This document shows positions 16,113 to 25,114 of a stretch of DNA of 64,000 nucleotides, in pieces. The notes beneath the pieces were generated by a model. That model saw nothing but the letters and a program-made list of their open reading frames with translations, was not told where the DNA came from and did not search any database. The stretch's first letter is position 1, and the number at the start of each line of letters is the position of its first letter. The stretch is from Nitrososphaerales archaeon (GTDB taxonomy: Archaea; Thermoproteota; Nitrososphaeria; Nitrososphaerales; CADDZS01), in contig JASHOD010000036.1 in the NCBI GenBank assembly GCA_030041295.1, forward strand, positions 37,214 through 101,213. The letters run 5' to 3'. Both the position numbers and the translations under genes were made by a program.

Positions 16113-17084
16113 TTGAAATATAACAGCGCGGTATTATCGATAGCTTCTTCGGGAATCCTCTATGGGCTTGTGACGGTTGGTGGAAGCTTACTTTCCAGGT
16201 ACGGTTTCTCCGTCCTTGACATCTCTTTCTTCTTCATGTTCTATTCGATTATTTTCCTTGCCCCTTTTGCGATAAAGAAGGATCCAAAAATATTTTCGAA
16301 AATTAGGTCTGCTTGGAAATATTTGCTAGCTTATGGCATTGTTAATCTCGTGATACTGTTAATGCAGTTCGAAAGTCTCGCTCTTGGGCTATCACCGCCC
16401 ACTGTAGCCCTCCTTCTCTACACGCAGCCTGTTTGGACGATAATTTTCGGAAGGATGATTTTTAATGAGAAGATAACTCCGACAAGATTGGGGATTATTG
16501 CCCTAGCTTTATTCGGCGTCTTGCTCGTAACAAATCCTTTCTCGCTTCACAGCCAGATAGGGTCGAACTACAGTATCGGATCAGTTTCCTCAAGGAACGT
16601 TATCTCCGCTGAGGTACTTGCTTTAGGCGGTGGAGTCTTTCTTGCACTGTGGGTAATCTTGGGAAAGAAAGGAAGAGCTGATCAACTTAGAGAACCTATC
16701 TCTCTTACTTTTGCGGTACGAACATTTTCCATAATTCCGATAGGGATAGTTTCAGTTTTGGCATACGTATTGAGAACCGGTCTTTTCTTGTCATCGCGAG
16801 AGAATTTCAGTTTTGGAGTAGTGTACTTGGTGCTCTTCGCGATATTTGCCGGAGCGATTCCTGACTTTCTCTTCTACCTCGGAGTAGAGAGACTAATGGC
16901 GATTCAGGCAGGGGTGATCCTCCTAATCGAGCCTATTTCAGCCGCAATTTTGAGTGCCCTGTTCAAAATTTCCTATCTCTCATGGGTCCAAGTCGCTGGC
17001 GGCGCGTTAATATTACTCTCTAACTACTTTGTACTTTTGGAGTCTCGTTCGGGCGCATCTGCTTTGAGAGGGGCGCAAAAATAG
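16113..17084 (+). CDS. EamA/DMT-superfamily transporter
   Basis: Integral membrane protein of 323 residues with about ten hydrophobic helices in two repeats. EamA-type features include SSGILYGLVTVGGSLLSR in helix 1, the block ALGLSPPTVALLLYTQPVWT in the first repeat and the Glu-Pro motif LLIEPISAAILS in the second. Such proteins export amino acids or other metabolites; the substrate is not readable. The start is TTG 16113. The gene is divergent from pcp. Confidence 0.87.
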   Translation: MKYNSAVLSIASSGILYGLVTVGGSLLSRYGFSVLDISFFFMFYSIIFLAPFAIKKDPKIFSKIRSAWKYLLAYGIVNLVILLMQFESLALGLSPPTVALLLYTQPVWTIIFGRMIFNEKITPTRLGIIALALFGVLLVTNPFSLHSQIGSNYSIGSVSSRNVISAEVLALGGGVFLALWVILGKKGRADQLREPISLTFAVRTFSIIPIGIVSVLAYVLRTGLFLSSRENFSFGVVYLVLFAIFAGAIPDFLFYLGVERLMAIQAGVILLIEPISAAILSALFKISYLSWVQVAGGALILLSNYFVLLESRSGASALRGAQK

Positions 17085-17208
17085 GACAATTCAGAGTTTT
17101 TGTGAGATCGATGCTACCTTAAGAAATTGGCCTGTAATGAGATCGTATCGAATATCGATACCCGCCTGCTAGTACGACACAGTCGATGCCAAATTTTCTT
17201 TACAATGA

Positions 17209-17329
17209 CTGGCCCGTGAGATAATCCACAGGTATGTCAAAAACGGGCCAGCAAGGGCCAATCCTGATTTTCCTTCCAAGTCAAAGAATATTGACGGATA
17301 GCTACGAATAAATGACAAGCGGGCCAGCC
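17209..17329. repeat. GGGCCAG repeat cluster upstream of an unknown gene
   Basis: The 267-base gap 17085-17351 holds an inverted pair (ctggcccgt at 17209-17217, acgggccag at 17243-17251) and a third direct copy, gcgggccagc, at 17319-17328. A weaker relative lies near 17127. G/C-rich repeats stand out in this AT-rich spacer and could be an operator array for the gene at 17352 or a hairpin. No coding frame is convincing here. Confidence 0.4.
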
Positions 17330-17351
17330 TTTTTGTTCGATAATTTCGAAA

Positions 17352-17762
17352 ATGAGCATCGATAATTCAGAATACGCAAGCGCTATGGAGGACGCGCCCA
17401 CCCAGAGAAGCGAGCCAGGTCTGCAGCAACAAGTAATGTCGGTCGAGTTCGAGGTCACCGTCAAGGATTGGTGGATCGAAGGCGGAAGGCTAGTTGTGCC
17501 TAAAGAGTTCAGGCAGAGTTTTCCAAAGCCGGGAGAACCGATCGTCCTAATTGATTACGAGGGTCGCATGTATCGATCGAAGATGCACAATTTGTGGCAG
17601 GGCGTCGACGTCGGGCGCATTGACGGCATCAAGCCATTCTATAGGAATCACCCGATAATAGTTCCCGACACCAAACTCCGGATTAAAGCAACGGGAAAAA
17701 ATACCGCAATCGTCCTCATGGGCGACAGGCCGGCTCGACAAATTACTTCGCTAAGCCGCTAG
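17352..17762 (+). CDS. Unknown beta-rich protein, weakly B3/pseudobarrel-like
   Basis: 136 residues. I do not recognise the family. Residues 1-28 are polar and probably disordered; the rest alternates short beta strands. The segment KDWWIEGGRLVVPKEFRQSF followed by GEPIVLIDYEGRMYRSK and HPIIVPDTKLRIKA is reminiscent of B3/EcoRII-N type DNA-binding pseudobarrels (strand, Lys/Arg-rich loop, late GD-like turn). The resemblance is weak and based on pattern only. The repeat cluster just upstream makes a self-regulating DNA-binding protein an attractive guess. The ORF itself is well supported by length and composition. Confidence 0.55.
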   Translation: MSIDNSEYASAMEDAPTQRSEPGLQQQVMSVEFEVTVKDWWIEGGRLVVPKEFRQSFPKPGEPIVLIDYEGRMYRSKMHNLWQGVDVGRIDGIKPFYRNHPIIVPDTKLRIKATGKNTAIVLMGDRPARQITSLSR

Positions 17763-17846
17763 GTTTGCCCGGAGTTTCAACGAGGGCAAGAAATCGACTT
17801 CTGCCCTCTCCCCCTACTTCCTTTCTTTTGATCTACCGATATCGTC

Positions 17847-18026
17847 TTACTCAGATTCGTTTTTCTCTTCATGGTATCTCTCCGCAATCCGATAGCGAAG
17901 ATACTTGTCTTCTGGAGAAAACCTAGGCGGATGAGGGGAAACAGTGGGTTCAAAACCACATTTCGGGCATTTAGATTGTAGGGTATAATTTCCGCAGTTT
18001 TTGCATTTATGCAGGAGCCGATTCAA
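17847..18026 (-). CDS. nop10: H/ACA ribonucleoprotein protein Nop10
   Basis: Small zinc-ribbon subunit of the box H/ACA pseudouridylation complex. The frame reads HKCKNCGNYTLQSKCPKCG with four Cys, then PPRFSPEDKYLRYRIAERY, the conserved Nop10 C-terminal helix that contacts Cbf5. It is 59 residues from TTG 18026-18024, overlapping the 3' end of the aIF2-alpha gene by 20 bases; a CTG at 18014 is another possible start. The order eL42-eS27-aIF2a-Nop10 is a widely conserved archaeal cluster, which supports the call. Confidence 0.88.
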   Translation of the reverse strand: MNRLLHKCKNCGNYTLQSKCPKCGFEPTVSPHPPRFSPEDKYLRYRIAERYHEEKNESE

Positions 18027-18834
18027 CTTGCTTTCTCGAACCTTCTCTTGTGAAATTGAACTTGCCGTGGCTCTTTTCTACTGCCGTTTGAATCTTTTCT
18101 CTTGCGTTTTGTAACGCTCTTTCGGCTACTTTGTAGTTCTCTGCCTTCACGGTGAGCCTATACTTGGGCGTACCGAGATAAGTTGTTTTCACCTGGACGC
18201 CGGACGAACTCTTCGAATCTTCGACGGATCGCAATGCGCCTCGTATGACCTCTATTCCATCGGATGCTTTCACCCGGATATCCATGATCCCTCGGACTTC
18301 GACTATTGGTATTGTGATCTTCTCAACCGAGATTGTTTCAAGCGCTTGGGCTTGATTTTCAGGAAGGCCCTCTATTCTTTGGATTGCTTTCCTACCTCGT
18401 CTTGCAATGTCGTCGAAAGCGTCGTAGAGAGAATCATAATGATCTAAGAGCATAGATTCTATTTTTGACATCGATTGCTCGTCGAGGTTGAGGGTCTTCT
18501 TCATGGCTTCAGTGATCGACTTTGCCTTCTCGGTCTTTTTGACCTCGATTATTTTCTCCTTTCGCTCTTCACCGCTTACTTGGCGAAGCGAGAGGTCGAT
18601 TTCCTTCCTCGACTTGTTTATTCGGATGACCTTGAGTACGATCTTCTGACCGGGTTTTGCGTAGCGTTCAATGTCTCTGACCCAACCAGTCGCAATTTCG
18701 CTGATGTGAAGGAAGGCTGGAAACCTTCCGTACTCGTCGAGGGTTACATACACGCCGTGAGGGCTAATCTCCGTGACGGTCGCCAACACGAGTTCGCCCT
18801 CATCGGGCATCGGGAGCTGTTGCTGAGTACTCAT
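18007..18834 (-). CDS. eif2a: Translation initiation factor aIF2 subunit alpha
   Basis: Subunit of the heterotrimer that brings initiator tRNA to the ribosome. The 275-residue protein has an N-terminal S1 domain (LVLATVTEISPHGVYVTLDEYG through the DLSLRQVS strand, residues about 15-90), a central helical domain, and a C-terminal alpha-beta domain with VRGIMDIRVKASDGIEVIRGAL. The loop that carries Ser51 in eukaryotes has the archaeal form RINKSRKEIDLS. It sits in the conserved eL42-eS27-aIF2a-Nop10 order. Confidence 0.95.
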   Translation of the reverse strand: MSTQQQLPMPDEGELVLATVTEISPHGVYVTLDEYGRFPAFLHISEIATGWVRDIERYAKPGQKIVLKVIRINKSRKEIDLSLRQVSGEERKEKIIEVKKTEKAKSITEAMKKTLNLDEQSMSKIESMLLDHYDSLYDAFDDIARRGRKAIQRIEGLPENQAQALETISVEKITIPIVEVRGIMDIRVKASDGIEVIRGALRSVEDSKSSSGVQVKTTYLGTPKYRLTVKAENYKVAERALQNAREKIQTAVEKSHGKFNFTREGSRKQVESAPA

Positions 18835-18906
18835 GAAAAAATCAGTCCCTCACTAATTCTTCGAACGACGATTTATTGTAAAACAAGTAAATGTGATGTC
18901 TTCGAC

Positions 18907-19122
18907 TCAGGCAAAATCCAACCGTTTTATTTCTTGACTCAAACTGTCTGTTAGTTCTACTCGGCCGCCAGTATTAGTCGCCAAGATTTCTCCGCATTGT
19001 TTACACTTTACTTCCCGCGCGGAATTCGAGTAAAATACATTCTCCGTTCCGCATTTCACGCACGTTCCAGACAGAAATGCGCTCTTTGGTTTTGGTATGA
19101 AAACTCTCTCTTTCTTTACCAA
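18907..19122 (-). CDS. rps27e: Ribosomal protein eS27
   Basis: Zinc-ribbon protein of the small subunit, 71 residues. The four Cys ligands are in GTCVKCGTENVFYSNSAREVKCKQCG, followed by the hallmark LATNTGGRVEL. Length and order (between eL42 and aIF2-alpha) match other archaea. Confidence 0.95.
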   Translation of the reverse strand: MVKKERVFIPKPKSAFLSGTCVKCGTENVFYSNSAREVKCKQCGEILATNTGGRVELTDSLSQEIKRLDFA

Positions 19123-19165
19123 TTATGGTTCTAACTCTCTTATCTCTTCTATTCTAATGCGAAGT

Positions 19166-19426
19166 CTATTGCTCTATCTCTAGCTTTCGCAGCCTTATTC
19201 CTAGCCTTTGGACGAACTTGCCGCAAACCTTGCATTTTAGTCTGATTATTTGCTTCTTTGTTGTTTTGGCGGTTCTAACCAGTTTTGGAAACTTCTGACC
19301 CCCGTAGCCGTGAATATCTTCTTCGTGCCTTCTCGCACCAATCGCACTAGCTCTTTGCTTTCCGGCCTTGTAAATCGAAGCGGTATGAGCGGTGTGTTTA
19401 CCGCATTTCGGACAGTAGGTGTTCAT
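19166..19426 (-). CDS. rpl44e: Ribosomal protein eL42 (L44e)
   Basis: Large-subunit protein near the E site. The sequence begins MNTYCPKCGKHTAHTASIYK and ends with the second Cys pair in RLKCKVCGKF, four zinc ligands in all. From ATG 19426 it is 86 residues, close to the usual 92-94. The frame is open back to 19498, but the extra N-terminal 24 residues are not family-like. A TATA-like TTAATAAAG near 19490-19498 lies upstream. It heads the eL42-eS27-aIF2a-Nop10 cluster. Confidence 0.93.
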   Translation of the reverse strand: MNTYCPKCGKHTAHTASIYKAGKQRASAIGARRHEEDIHGYGGQKFPKLVRTAKTTKKQIIRLKCKVCGKFVQRLGIRLRKLEIEQ

Positions 19427-19498
19427 TTCCTTTACAAACTTCAAGGGGTCATCATCACGTAGGAGCTGTACTATTGTGTTTCGTCCCTTTATTAACAC

Positions 19499-19970
19499 AT
19501 CGTGTACAGCGTTATGAAATCATTTCCTGTGTAGACTCGGTAAAGTATCACAGCTTTGTCCATGGAGAGTGATCGAAGGTATCTATCGAAAAGAGAGAAA
19601 ATTAGCTTCGATGCAATTTGCCTAACAAAAAACAATTTCGTTCCGAAGCATCCAAAATTTCTGGAGATTGGATTGCTTGTTACCTTATCTTTGGGAGCGA
19701 ACTTGATCGATTCATTTAGGACGGACGGAAATACTCAATTTGAACTTCGTTCTTGATTTTGACTATATGCAGTTGTTTGTAGCTGTGGTTGATTCGTTCG
19801 AGATGGAAGAATTTGTAGCGCCATCGAGTCGCTACGCACCGTATTCCCGCCACCACCGCCGTTAGTCGCCAAACGGTCACGTATATTTTGACTTACGGTG
19901 TTCTTTCAAGCAGTCTTGTTGCCAGGGTTCTCTGTCGAGAAACGGCCAGCGCCATTCGAAATGAGAAAAT
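19499..19970. other. Spacer without a supported gene
   Basis: 472 bases between eL42 and the GINS gene. A 66-codon frame at 19556-19756 (plus) has no recognisable features. The stretch around 19800-19870 is locally G/C-rich (ccgccaccaccgccg), but I could not fold it into a tRNA or a box C/D or H/ACA RNA by eye. Confidence 0.4.
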
Positions 19971-20540
19971 CTAGCGCTGCTCCTCCGCCTCTATCCACTT
20001 GCCGCCTATGATTCCGTTCTTCAAAAGAATCTTGGCATTTTCCAATGGCAAAATGGCTACGTCTTCAGGTTCAAAAGGCCCGTATGAGGCGAGATCGGTC
20101 CCGGATATGGCTGAATACGGCTGGAGAAATCGTGCATATACATACTTTTGTCTAACAGATTCGGAAGCGTGCGAAAGCTCCCCGACCTGTCCGTTGAATA
20201 TTCCTTCTGCAATCCTTTCGAGCCGCTTTCTCGACTGTATCATCGGTTCTATTACGTACCTCTCTTCGAGTGTTAGATTCGTCACGTCGGCGTCCGGATC
20301 AGTCGAGAATTTTTGGATCCGGACTTCGATCAGCCTACGGGCAATCTTTGAGAGAATACGTCGCTCGCCGACAGAAAGTTCGGAAGCAAGCGATCTTTCC
20401 TTGTCCGAACCTTCCGCTCTTATTGTCTTTACGTGGGCTGCGATTTCTTGATAAGTATCCTGTGAAATCTTGAGTAGCTCTTTCGAGTTGTTTTCATCCT
20501 CAAGAAGTCTGTAAAGTTTGTCGGCTCTCGTATCTATCAA
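19971..20540 (-). CDS. gins15: GINS complex subunit (Gins51/Gins15 type)
   Basis: Replication factor that binds MCM helicase and GAN/Cdc45. The 189-residue protein has the all-helical A domain first (residues about 1-130, including LTLEERYVIEPMIQSRKRL). A small C-terminal B domain follows (ISGTDLASYGPFEPEDVAILPLENAKILL). The A-then-B order identifies the Gins51/15 type. The start is TTG 20540. It lies 44 bases downstream of priS, so replication proteins PriL, PriS and GINS form one transcription unit, a common archaeal arrangement. Confidence 0.9.
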   Translation of the reverse strand: MIDTRADKLYRLLEDENNSKELLKISQDTYQEIAAHVKTIRAEGSDKERSLASELSVGERRILSKIARRLIEVRIQKFSTDPDADVTNLTLEERYVIEPMIQSRKRLERIAEGIFNGQVGELSHASESVRQKYVYARFLQPYSAISGTDLASYGPFEPEDVAILPLENAKILLKNGIIGGKWIEAEEQR

Positions 20541-20584
20541 TTTAAACCATCACAATAACAATATCATCAAAACTAACGTTATTC

Positions 20585-21784
20585 TTAGGGCGACTTAGAA
20601 GGCTCCCTTGCAAGTGGCAGTTTTTCGTTAGAGTTTCCAAGCAACTTCGCCGCTCCCTTCGTTATTAGGTATACCGCGACAAATAGGGGCAGATTCTTTG
20701 CTTCGGATTTGTACGGTCCGTACGAGTCACCGCCGAGTTCAATCTTTGGCGAAAGATCGACGAAGACTTCGGCATTTCGATCATCCTCTTTCAGCGCAAC
20801 TGCTTCAATTAACGGATCGAAACCGCTCAAATCCTTTTCGCACTCTCGTTTGACGAGGCCAGTCTTGTTGTTCAGCGTTTCCGGCATCCTAAATATTCTG
20901 TGAATGTCGGTAGTTACCATTGAGTCTATGTGGACACAGTTGTCGGATATTACTCTGCCCATGAAGGAATCAATCTGTTTCGTTGAAAACTCGTTTGCTA
21001 TCTCAAACAGCCTCTTCTCATAAGAGAAGGCTTGAGACTTGGCGAATGCTGGATCGTCTTCGGGAAGATCTCGGATATATCTTGCAACTCGTCCCCGCCA
21101 ACCCGGATCGCCGGCCGCTGGTCTTCTAGATGTCAATACGCCAGCTGAGAGTCCTCTTCCCGACAAATAATCGGCAAGATCCGCCCTGGCATGGGTGTCC
21201 AGATTCTCGAATGCGCTTTTCTCCACGCTGATATGATAGCCTGCATTTCCGGAAAAGTATATCTTTGCACCGGAAGAGGTGATCCCAAAATCAAATTCTA
21301 AAAAGTCAAGCAGTTTGAATGTCTCCTTTTTTGCAGCCTCAACGCATTGACGGCAGGCCCAAGGAAGTTCGAGTAATCTGTTGCTCTTGCATGAAGGGCA
21401 AGTTTCGGGCCGCAGTCCAAATTCCTTTCTTCCACATCCTTTGCAGAGCCACACATCATGCACTTTCTTGCACGGCTGGTTTAGGGCATCTGCATCTATA
21501 TCGAAGATAAGTTCTGCCTTCTTCCAGCCCTTGAGGTGCATTTCGGCGGAGGGGTCTTCGTAAGTGGAGTTCGAGCAGTAAAAACCCGCAGGCGCCTCCT
21601 TCACCAAAAGCGCGCGTAGGTCGCCCAAGTCCTTGAACGCGAGATGCCTCGTCATCATCCCACCGAACGGAAGGTACCCGAATTCTCTATGTTCGATCTC
21701 GCTCGGCGCCTTGATTCTCGAGCCGAATCGAAAATAGTATTCCTTGAAATATCGTTGAATCATCTGCGTTGAGTGTTCGTCCAT
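20585..21784 (-). CDS. priS: DNA primase catalytic subunit PriS
   Basis: Catalytic small subunit of the archaeo-eukaryotic primase, 399 residues. The catalytic acidic motif DID is in LIFDIDAD. A structural zinc knuckle lies in WLCKGCGRKEF and CPSCKSN, and the second catalytic block is in YFSGNAGYHISVEK. A conserved His lies in DNCVHIDSMVTTDIHRIFRMPET. Its start overlaps the 3' end of priL by 25 bases, indicating coupled translation. Confidence 0.95.
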   Translation of the reverse strand: MDEHSTQMIQRYFKEYYFRFGSRIKAPSEIEHREFGYLPFGGMMTRHLAFKDLGDLRALLVKEAPAGFYCSNSTYEDPSAEMHLKGWKKAELIFDIDADALNQPCKKVHDVWLCKGCGRKEFGLRPETCPSCKSNRLLELPWACRQCVEAAKKETFKLLDFLEFDFGITSSGAKIYFSGNAGYHISVEKSAFENLDTHARADLADYLSGRGLSAGVLTSRRPAAGDPGWRGRVARYIRDLPEDDPAFAKSQAFSYEKRLFEIANEFSTKQIDSFMGRVISDNCVHIDSMVTTDIHRIFRMPETLNNKTGLVKRECEKDLSGFDPLIEAVALKEDDRNAEVFVDLSPKIELGGDSYGPYKSEAKNLPLFVAVYLITKGAAKLLGNSNEKLPLAREPSKSP

Positions 21785-22908
21785 TCTCTTCTATTCCTCC
21801 CTTTCGTCGTAGACTCCGATAGTTCAGATTTAGAATTGGTTCTATTTCTCTTCTTGCCTTGCTGACCTCCTGCTTTATCTTCTGAAGCCCTGACGAGCTC
21901 AGGACTCTTTCTTGACGGGTACTGAAGCGGAGACGAAATCTCGTAGCATTTTACCGAGTCTTTGAAACAGAATTGATGCGTTTGAAGCGTCTTGCATAAA
22001 GGTACTCTATATCTCGTGCGTCCACCTTTTAATCCCGCAAGGTGTTCGACCTGATATCGGGTTATGTTCTGCCTGAAATCGGGCGCCTTTGGGAACATTG
22101 CGACTATTTCGTCAACGGACTTGCCGACGCTTAGAAGATATGTCGCCATGAGGAACCTGCCGTAGTGCGGAACGTTTTCGCCCTTATCCAGCATGTTTAA
22201 GGCGGTGCGAACGCACGGGGGATAGTTTTCGGGGGCGATGTGGATTATCGTGTATGGGCTCTGTGGGGGCGGGGGCGCAATATCAACTATCTTCTTTACT
22301 ATTTCTTGTAGATTGTCTGGCAACTTTGAGATTTTGATTGAGTTGAGTCTTTCCATGATCATGAAGCGAATCTCCTCACGTATCAAACGGATGAGATCGT
22401 CCCGATCCAGGTAAACCTTACCGTTGCCCACGATTTTATTGACAAGTTTCCATTCTGTCTTGTGGAATTGTGTAGCTCTCTTTAGATACTCTTCTAGTGG
22501 AATTCTAAACTCCGGTAGTGAAGGGTTCTGCGTATTATGCTCTAATTCAATACTGAGGGAAGTTTTGAATAGTTCTTCGATTATCTTGCGGTTCTTTTCT
22601 TTCTTCAGGAATTGTTCGATTCGAATAGCCTCTGCAAGCGCGAAACGCGACATTAAATGCTCCAAGTTCGTGGATTTGACGAGCATCAGCGACACTGGAA
22701 ACGACATTATTTCGACCTCACGGTCGCTTATCTCCTGCGGGACCTTGGTGCTCTTGATTGATTGCAGTACTCGCTGCTCTGCTCTTTCCACTACTTTTTG
22801 GTAGTCCGGGCTTGTGAGATCTTGTATTGAGATTCCTTGTGCTCTGATGAATTCGCCTGCTTGCGGGAGGAAGGTGTATTTTGCAAGATCATCATAGCCA
22901 AACTGCAA
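21760..22908 (-). CDS. priL: DNA primase large subunit PriL
   Basis: Non-catalytic primase subunit with an iron-sulfur C-terminal domain, 382 residues. The four cluster ligands appear as PPCVRTALN, VPLCKTLQTHQF-C, and SVKCYEISSP, within the family block that also contains HYGRFLMATYLL. The last 55 residues are a basic, Ser/Lys-rich tail that is probably disordered. The start is TTG 22908. First gene of the priL-priS-GINS unit. Confidence 0.94.
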   Translation of the reverse strand: MQFGYDDLAKYTFLPQAGEFIRAQGISIQDLTSPDYQKVVERAEQRVLQSIKSTKVPQEISDREVEIMSFPVSLMLVKSTNLEHLMSRFALAEAIRIEQFLKKEKNRKIIEELFKTSLSIELEHNTQNPSLPEFRIPLEEYLKRATQFHKTEWKLVNKIVGNGKVYLDRDDLIRLIREEIRFMIMERLNSIKISKLPDNLQEIVKKIVDIAPPPPQSPYTIIHIAPENYPPCVRTALNMLDKGENVPHYGRFLMATYLLSVGKSVDEIVAMFPKAPDFRQNITRYQVEHLAGLKGGRTRYRVPLCKTLQTHQFCFKDSVKCYEISSPLQYPSRKSPELVRASEDKAGGQQGKKRNRTNSKSELSESTTKGRNRREWTNTQRR

Positions 22909-23015
22909 TGGCTCTAGTCGCCTGTCTTATGTATTAAAATGTCAGCCGAGCTTCTTATGGCTTGATCTCAGATATTCTGAATCCGTAAAATATTGCCTGA
23001 CCTGGAAATGTACAG

Positions 23016-23468
23016 TTACTCCATCCAAGATGAAGTACCATCCGTATAGATTTCCTGCTTGAAAAGAGCTGGCTCTTTCTTGTATCGCTCAACCGCTTCG
23101 CGTAGAGCTTTGAATCCAGCATCTCTTCTTGGTGAAGAAATCGCAACCAAAACTATAGGCTCGCCCGGCTTGAATCTTCCGAGAGCGTGTACTATAATGA
23201 TGTCATTGAGGTGAAATTTTCTTTTGGTTTCGCGGCAAATTTTGAGCAAAACCTTGTCCGCATGAGTTTTGTAAGACTCCATAACCAAAGTTCTTGTTTG
23301 TCTTCTCGAATCGGCGGATTCTTTTCTTGCCACTCCAAGAAAGCTCAAGACACTACCAGTGCTTACTGATAACTTGGAAAGGAAGTTAGAATAGATAATT
23401 CCGAAATCGACCATCGACTTTGGGTAAACTCCTGTTGATAGTGGCCGTTTCGTCTTTGATTTTTCCAA
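23016..23468 (-). CDS. moaE: Molybdopterin synthase catalytic subunit MoaE
   Basis: Transfers sulfur to precursor Z in molybdopterin synthesis. The 150-residue protein has the MoaE core: GSVLSFLGVAR, then IIIVHALGRFKPGEPIVLVA, and the catalytic Lys region YKKEPALFKQEIYTDGTSSW. The small partner MoaD is not in the window. It is on the same strand as moaB and moaC, about 40 bases downstream of moaB, so the three are probably cotranscribed. The start is TTG 23468. Confidence 0.92.
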   Translation of the reverse strand: MEKSKTKRPLSTGVYPKSMVDFGIIYSNFLSKLSVSTGSVLSFLGVARKESADSRRQTRTLVMESYKTHADKVLLKICRETKRKFHLNDIIIVHALGRFKPGEPIVLVAISSPRRDAGFKALREAVERYKKEPALFKQEIYTDGTSSWME

Positions 23469-23507
23469 AGTTATGTTCTTCTTTCCTGTTTGATGATATC
23501 CGAAATC

Positions 23508-24032
23508 TCAAGGCTTACTACGAGCGATAAAGACGGCATGGGGGAGCTCCTTCAAGATCAGTTCAACACCCAGTTCCACAGCTTGAGGAGAACCGGGCAG
23601 ACAGAATACGGGTTTATTTCCTATTACACCCGCAAGGGTTCGACTCATAATTGCAGGAGAGCCTATCGAATCATAACTTAGTCTTCTGAAAACCTCTGAA
23701 AAACCGTCTAGTTTCTTTTCCAAAAGTGGAGATATCGCTTCGATGGTGACGTCTCGTGGGGCAAGACCCGTCCCTCCACTCGTGATTACGGCCTCGCTCC
23801 CTCCCTCGAAAAGTGTCCTCAGGACATGGAGCCTGATCATCTGCTTGTCGTCGTCGACTAGTTCCAGAAAAGCGTCATGCCCGGCTTTTCTGCATAGTTC
23901 AAGTGCCACTTCTCCTGAATCATCCCTTATCGATTGATCGCGAAAGCGGCTTGAGCTAATCGTTATTATGGAGATCTTGAGCTTCTTTGAAGCTCCGTGT
24001 TTGTGACTTTCAGCTGCGTGAGACTTTGACAA
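23508..24032 (-). CDS. moaB: Molybdenum cofactor protein MoaB/MogA family
   Basis: Adenylates molybdopterin or inserts molybdate. The MoCF-fold signature is clear: VITSGGTGLAPRDVTIEAI, then ESRT-like GSPAIMSRTLAGVIGNKPVFCLPGSPQAVELG. 174 residues, the normal size for archaeal MoaB. It lies 6 bases after moaC. Confidence 0.93.
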   Translation of the reverse strand: MSKSHAAESHKHGASKKLKISIITISSSRFRDQSIRDDSGEVALELCRKAGHDAFLELVDDDKQMIRLHVLRTLFEGGSEAVITSGGTGLAPRDVTIEAISPLLEKKLDGFSEVFRRLSYDSIGSPAIMSRTLAGVIGNKPVFCLPGSPQAVELGVELILKELPHAVFIARSKP

Positions 24033-24038
24033 GATATC

Positions 24039-24536
24039 TCAATACGATCCTGCTTTCTTTTTAGTAACGACGTGTATATCTGTAATCGATGTCGACGGGT
24101 ACTGACCTTTCGTATCTTTTTCGTATTTCTTCACGACATCCCACACATTTAACAGAGCATTCGCAACAGCATTTAGGGCTTCCATCTCGACTCCTGTTTT
24201 TGCAAATGCTACCACCGTAGCCCTCGCCGTGATCGAGTCCTCCGTCTTGAAGAACTCTACGGAACTGCTTTCAACCGAGATTGGATGGCACATCATAAGA
24301 TTACGTGATGTCGATTTAACCGCCTGAATGGCGCCTATCAAAGCTATCTGAAGCGGATCCCCCTTTTCTATTTGCCCTTTATTGATCAACTGCATCGTGC
24401 TTGGCTGAAGATTTATTTTGCCTTCCGCCACCGCTTCTCGACGGACGATGGGTTTCTCCGAAATATCGATCATCCTTCCAAGATTCTTGGGAGAAGAAGT
24501 ATCATCATAAGCTGCTTTCAAATTAACTCTCACCAT
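24039..24536 (-). CDS. moaC: Cyclic pyranopterin monophosphate synthase MoaC
   Basis: Second enzyme of the molybdenum cofactor pathway, acting after MoaA. Family motifs: GRMIDISEKPIVRREAVAEG, the segment MMCHPISVESSSVEF (LCHP in most members), and the highly conserved KTGVEMEALNAVANAL. The frame opens at 24671, but the family starts near the Met at 24536, which gives 165 residues. The C-terminal KKKAGSY replaces the usual GGKSG. moaC-moaB-moaE is a compact minus-strand cluster. Confidence 0.9.
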   Translation of the reverse strand: MVRVNLKAAYDDTSSPKNLGRMIDISEKPIVRREAVAEGKINLQPSTMQLINKGQIEKGDPLQIALIGAIQAVKSTSRNLMMCHPISVESSSVEFFKTEDSITARATVVAFAKTGVEMEALNAVANALLNVWDVVKKYEKDTKGQYPSTSITDIHVVTKKKAGSY

Positions 24537-24674
24537 GTCCTGTGATTCTGGTTTATTCACTTTACTGACTGGGAATTTGATTATTGAGCGAATAATTGTC
24601 TTTCGGAATGACAGCTGGCTAGGAATTATCGCAAACTTAAATTGAAGTATGTTTATGCGAAGAATGATCAAATT

Positions 24675-24992
24675 TTGGCCGAGGGCGCGATTCTAGTCGT
24701 TTCCGCGGAAGTAATTCCTGGAAAGGACGTGGAATTCAACAAATGGTACAACGAACACCACATTCCCGAATATTCCAGCAAGATGCCCTACCTTAAATCC
24801 GTCAAGCGATATTATGCAAAGAGATCTAGTCCTCAATACATCGCGATTTACGAGTACGATTCTTATGATAACTTGAAAAAATCCTTGGCGAGCGAGGAAT
24901 CAAACCTTGCCGGAAATGATGCCGATAACCAGATTGGTGTGTTAGTCAAGGCTTTCACTTTCAACACGTATTCGATGATTTTGTCTCAATAG
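24675..24992 (+). CDS. EthD/dimeric alpha-beta barrel-like protein
   Basis: About 105 residues; resembles small ferredoxin-fold proteins of the EthD/Dabb type. The N-terminal strand ILVVSAEVIPGKDVEFNKWYNEHHIPEY has the characteristic W-Y-N-x-x-H-x-P arrangement, and a second half ends in a hydrophobic strand. Start uncertain: TTG 24675 gives a family-like N-terminus, while the frame is open from TTG 24642. Function is unknown; such proteins often bind or degrade small aromatic or reactive metabolites. Divergent from moaC. Confidence 0.65.
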   Translation: MAEGAILVVSAEVIPGKDVEFNKWYNEHHIPEYSSKMPYLKSVKRYYAKRSSPQYIAIYEYDSYDNLKKSLASEESNLAGNDADNQIGVLVKAFTFNTYSMILSQ

Positions 24993-25114
24993 AGAAACAC
25001 CGCTTGTAAAGAGTTGTTATTTAGATCTTGCACAGAAAACGATCCAGACTTATTACTATGCGCAAGAGCTGATCATTGCATATATCGTAGGCTTGCACAA
25101 AGTTTTTCCGAAAA

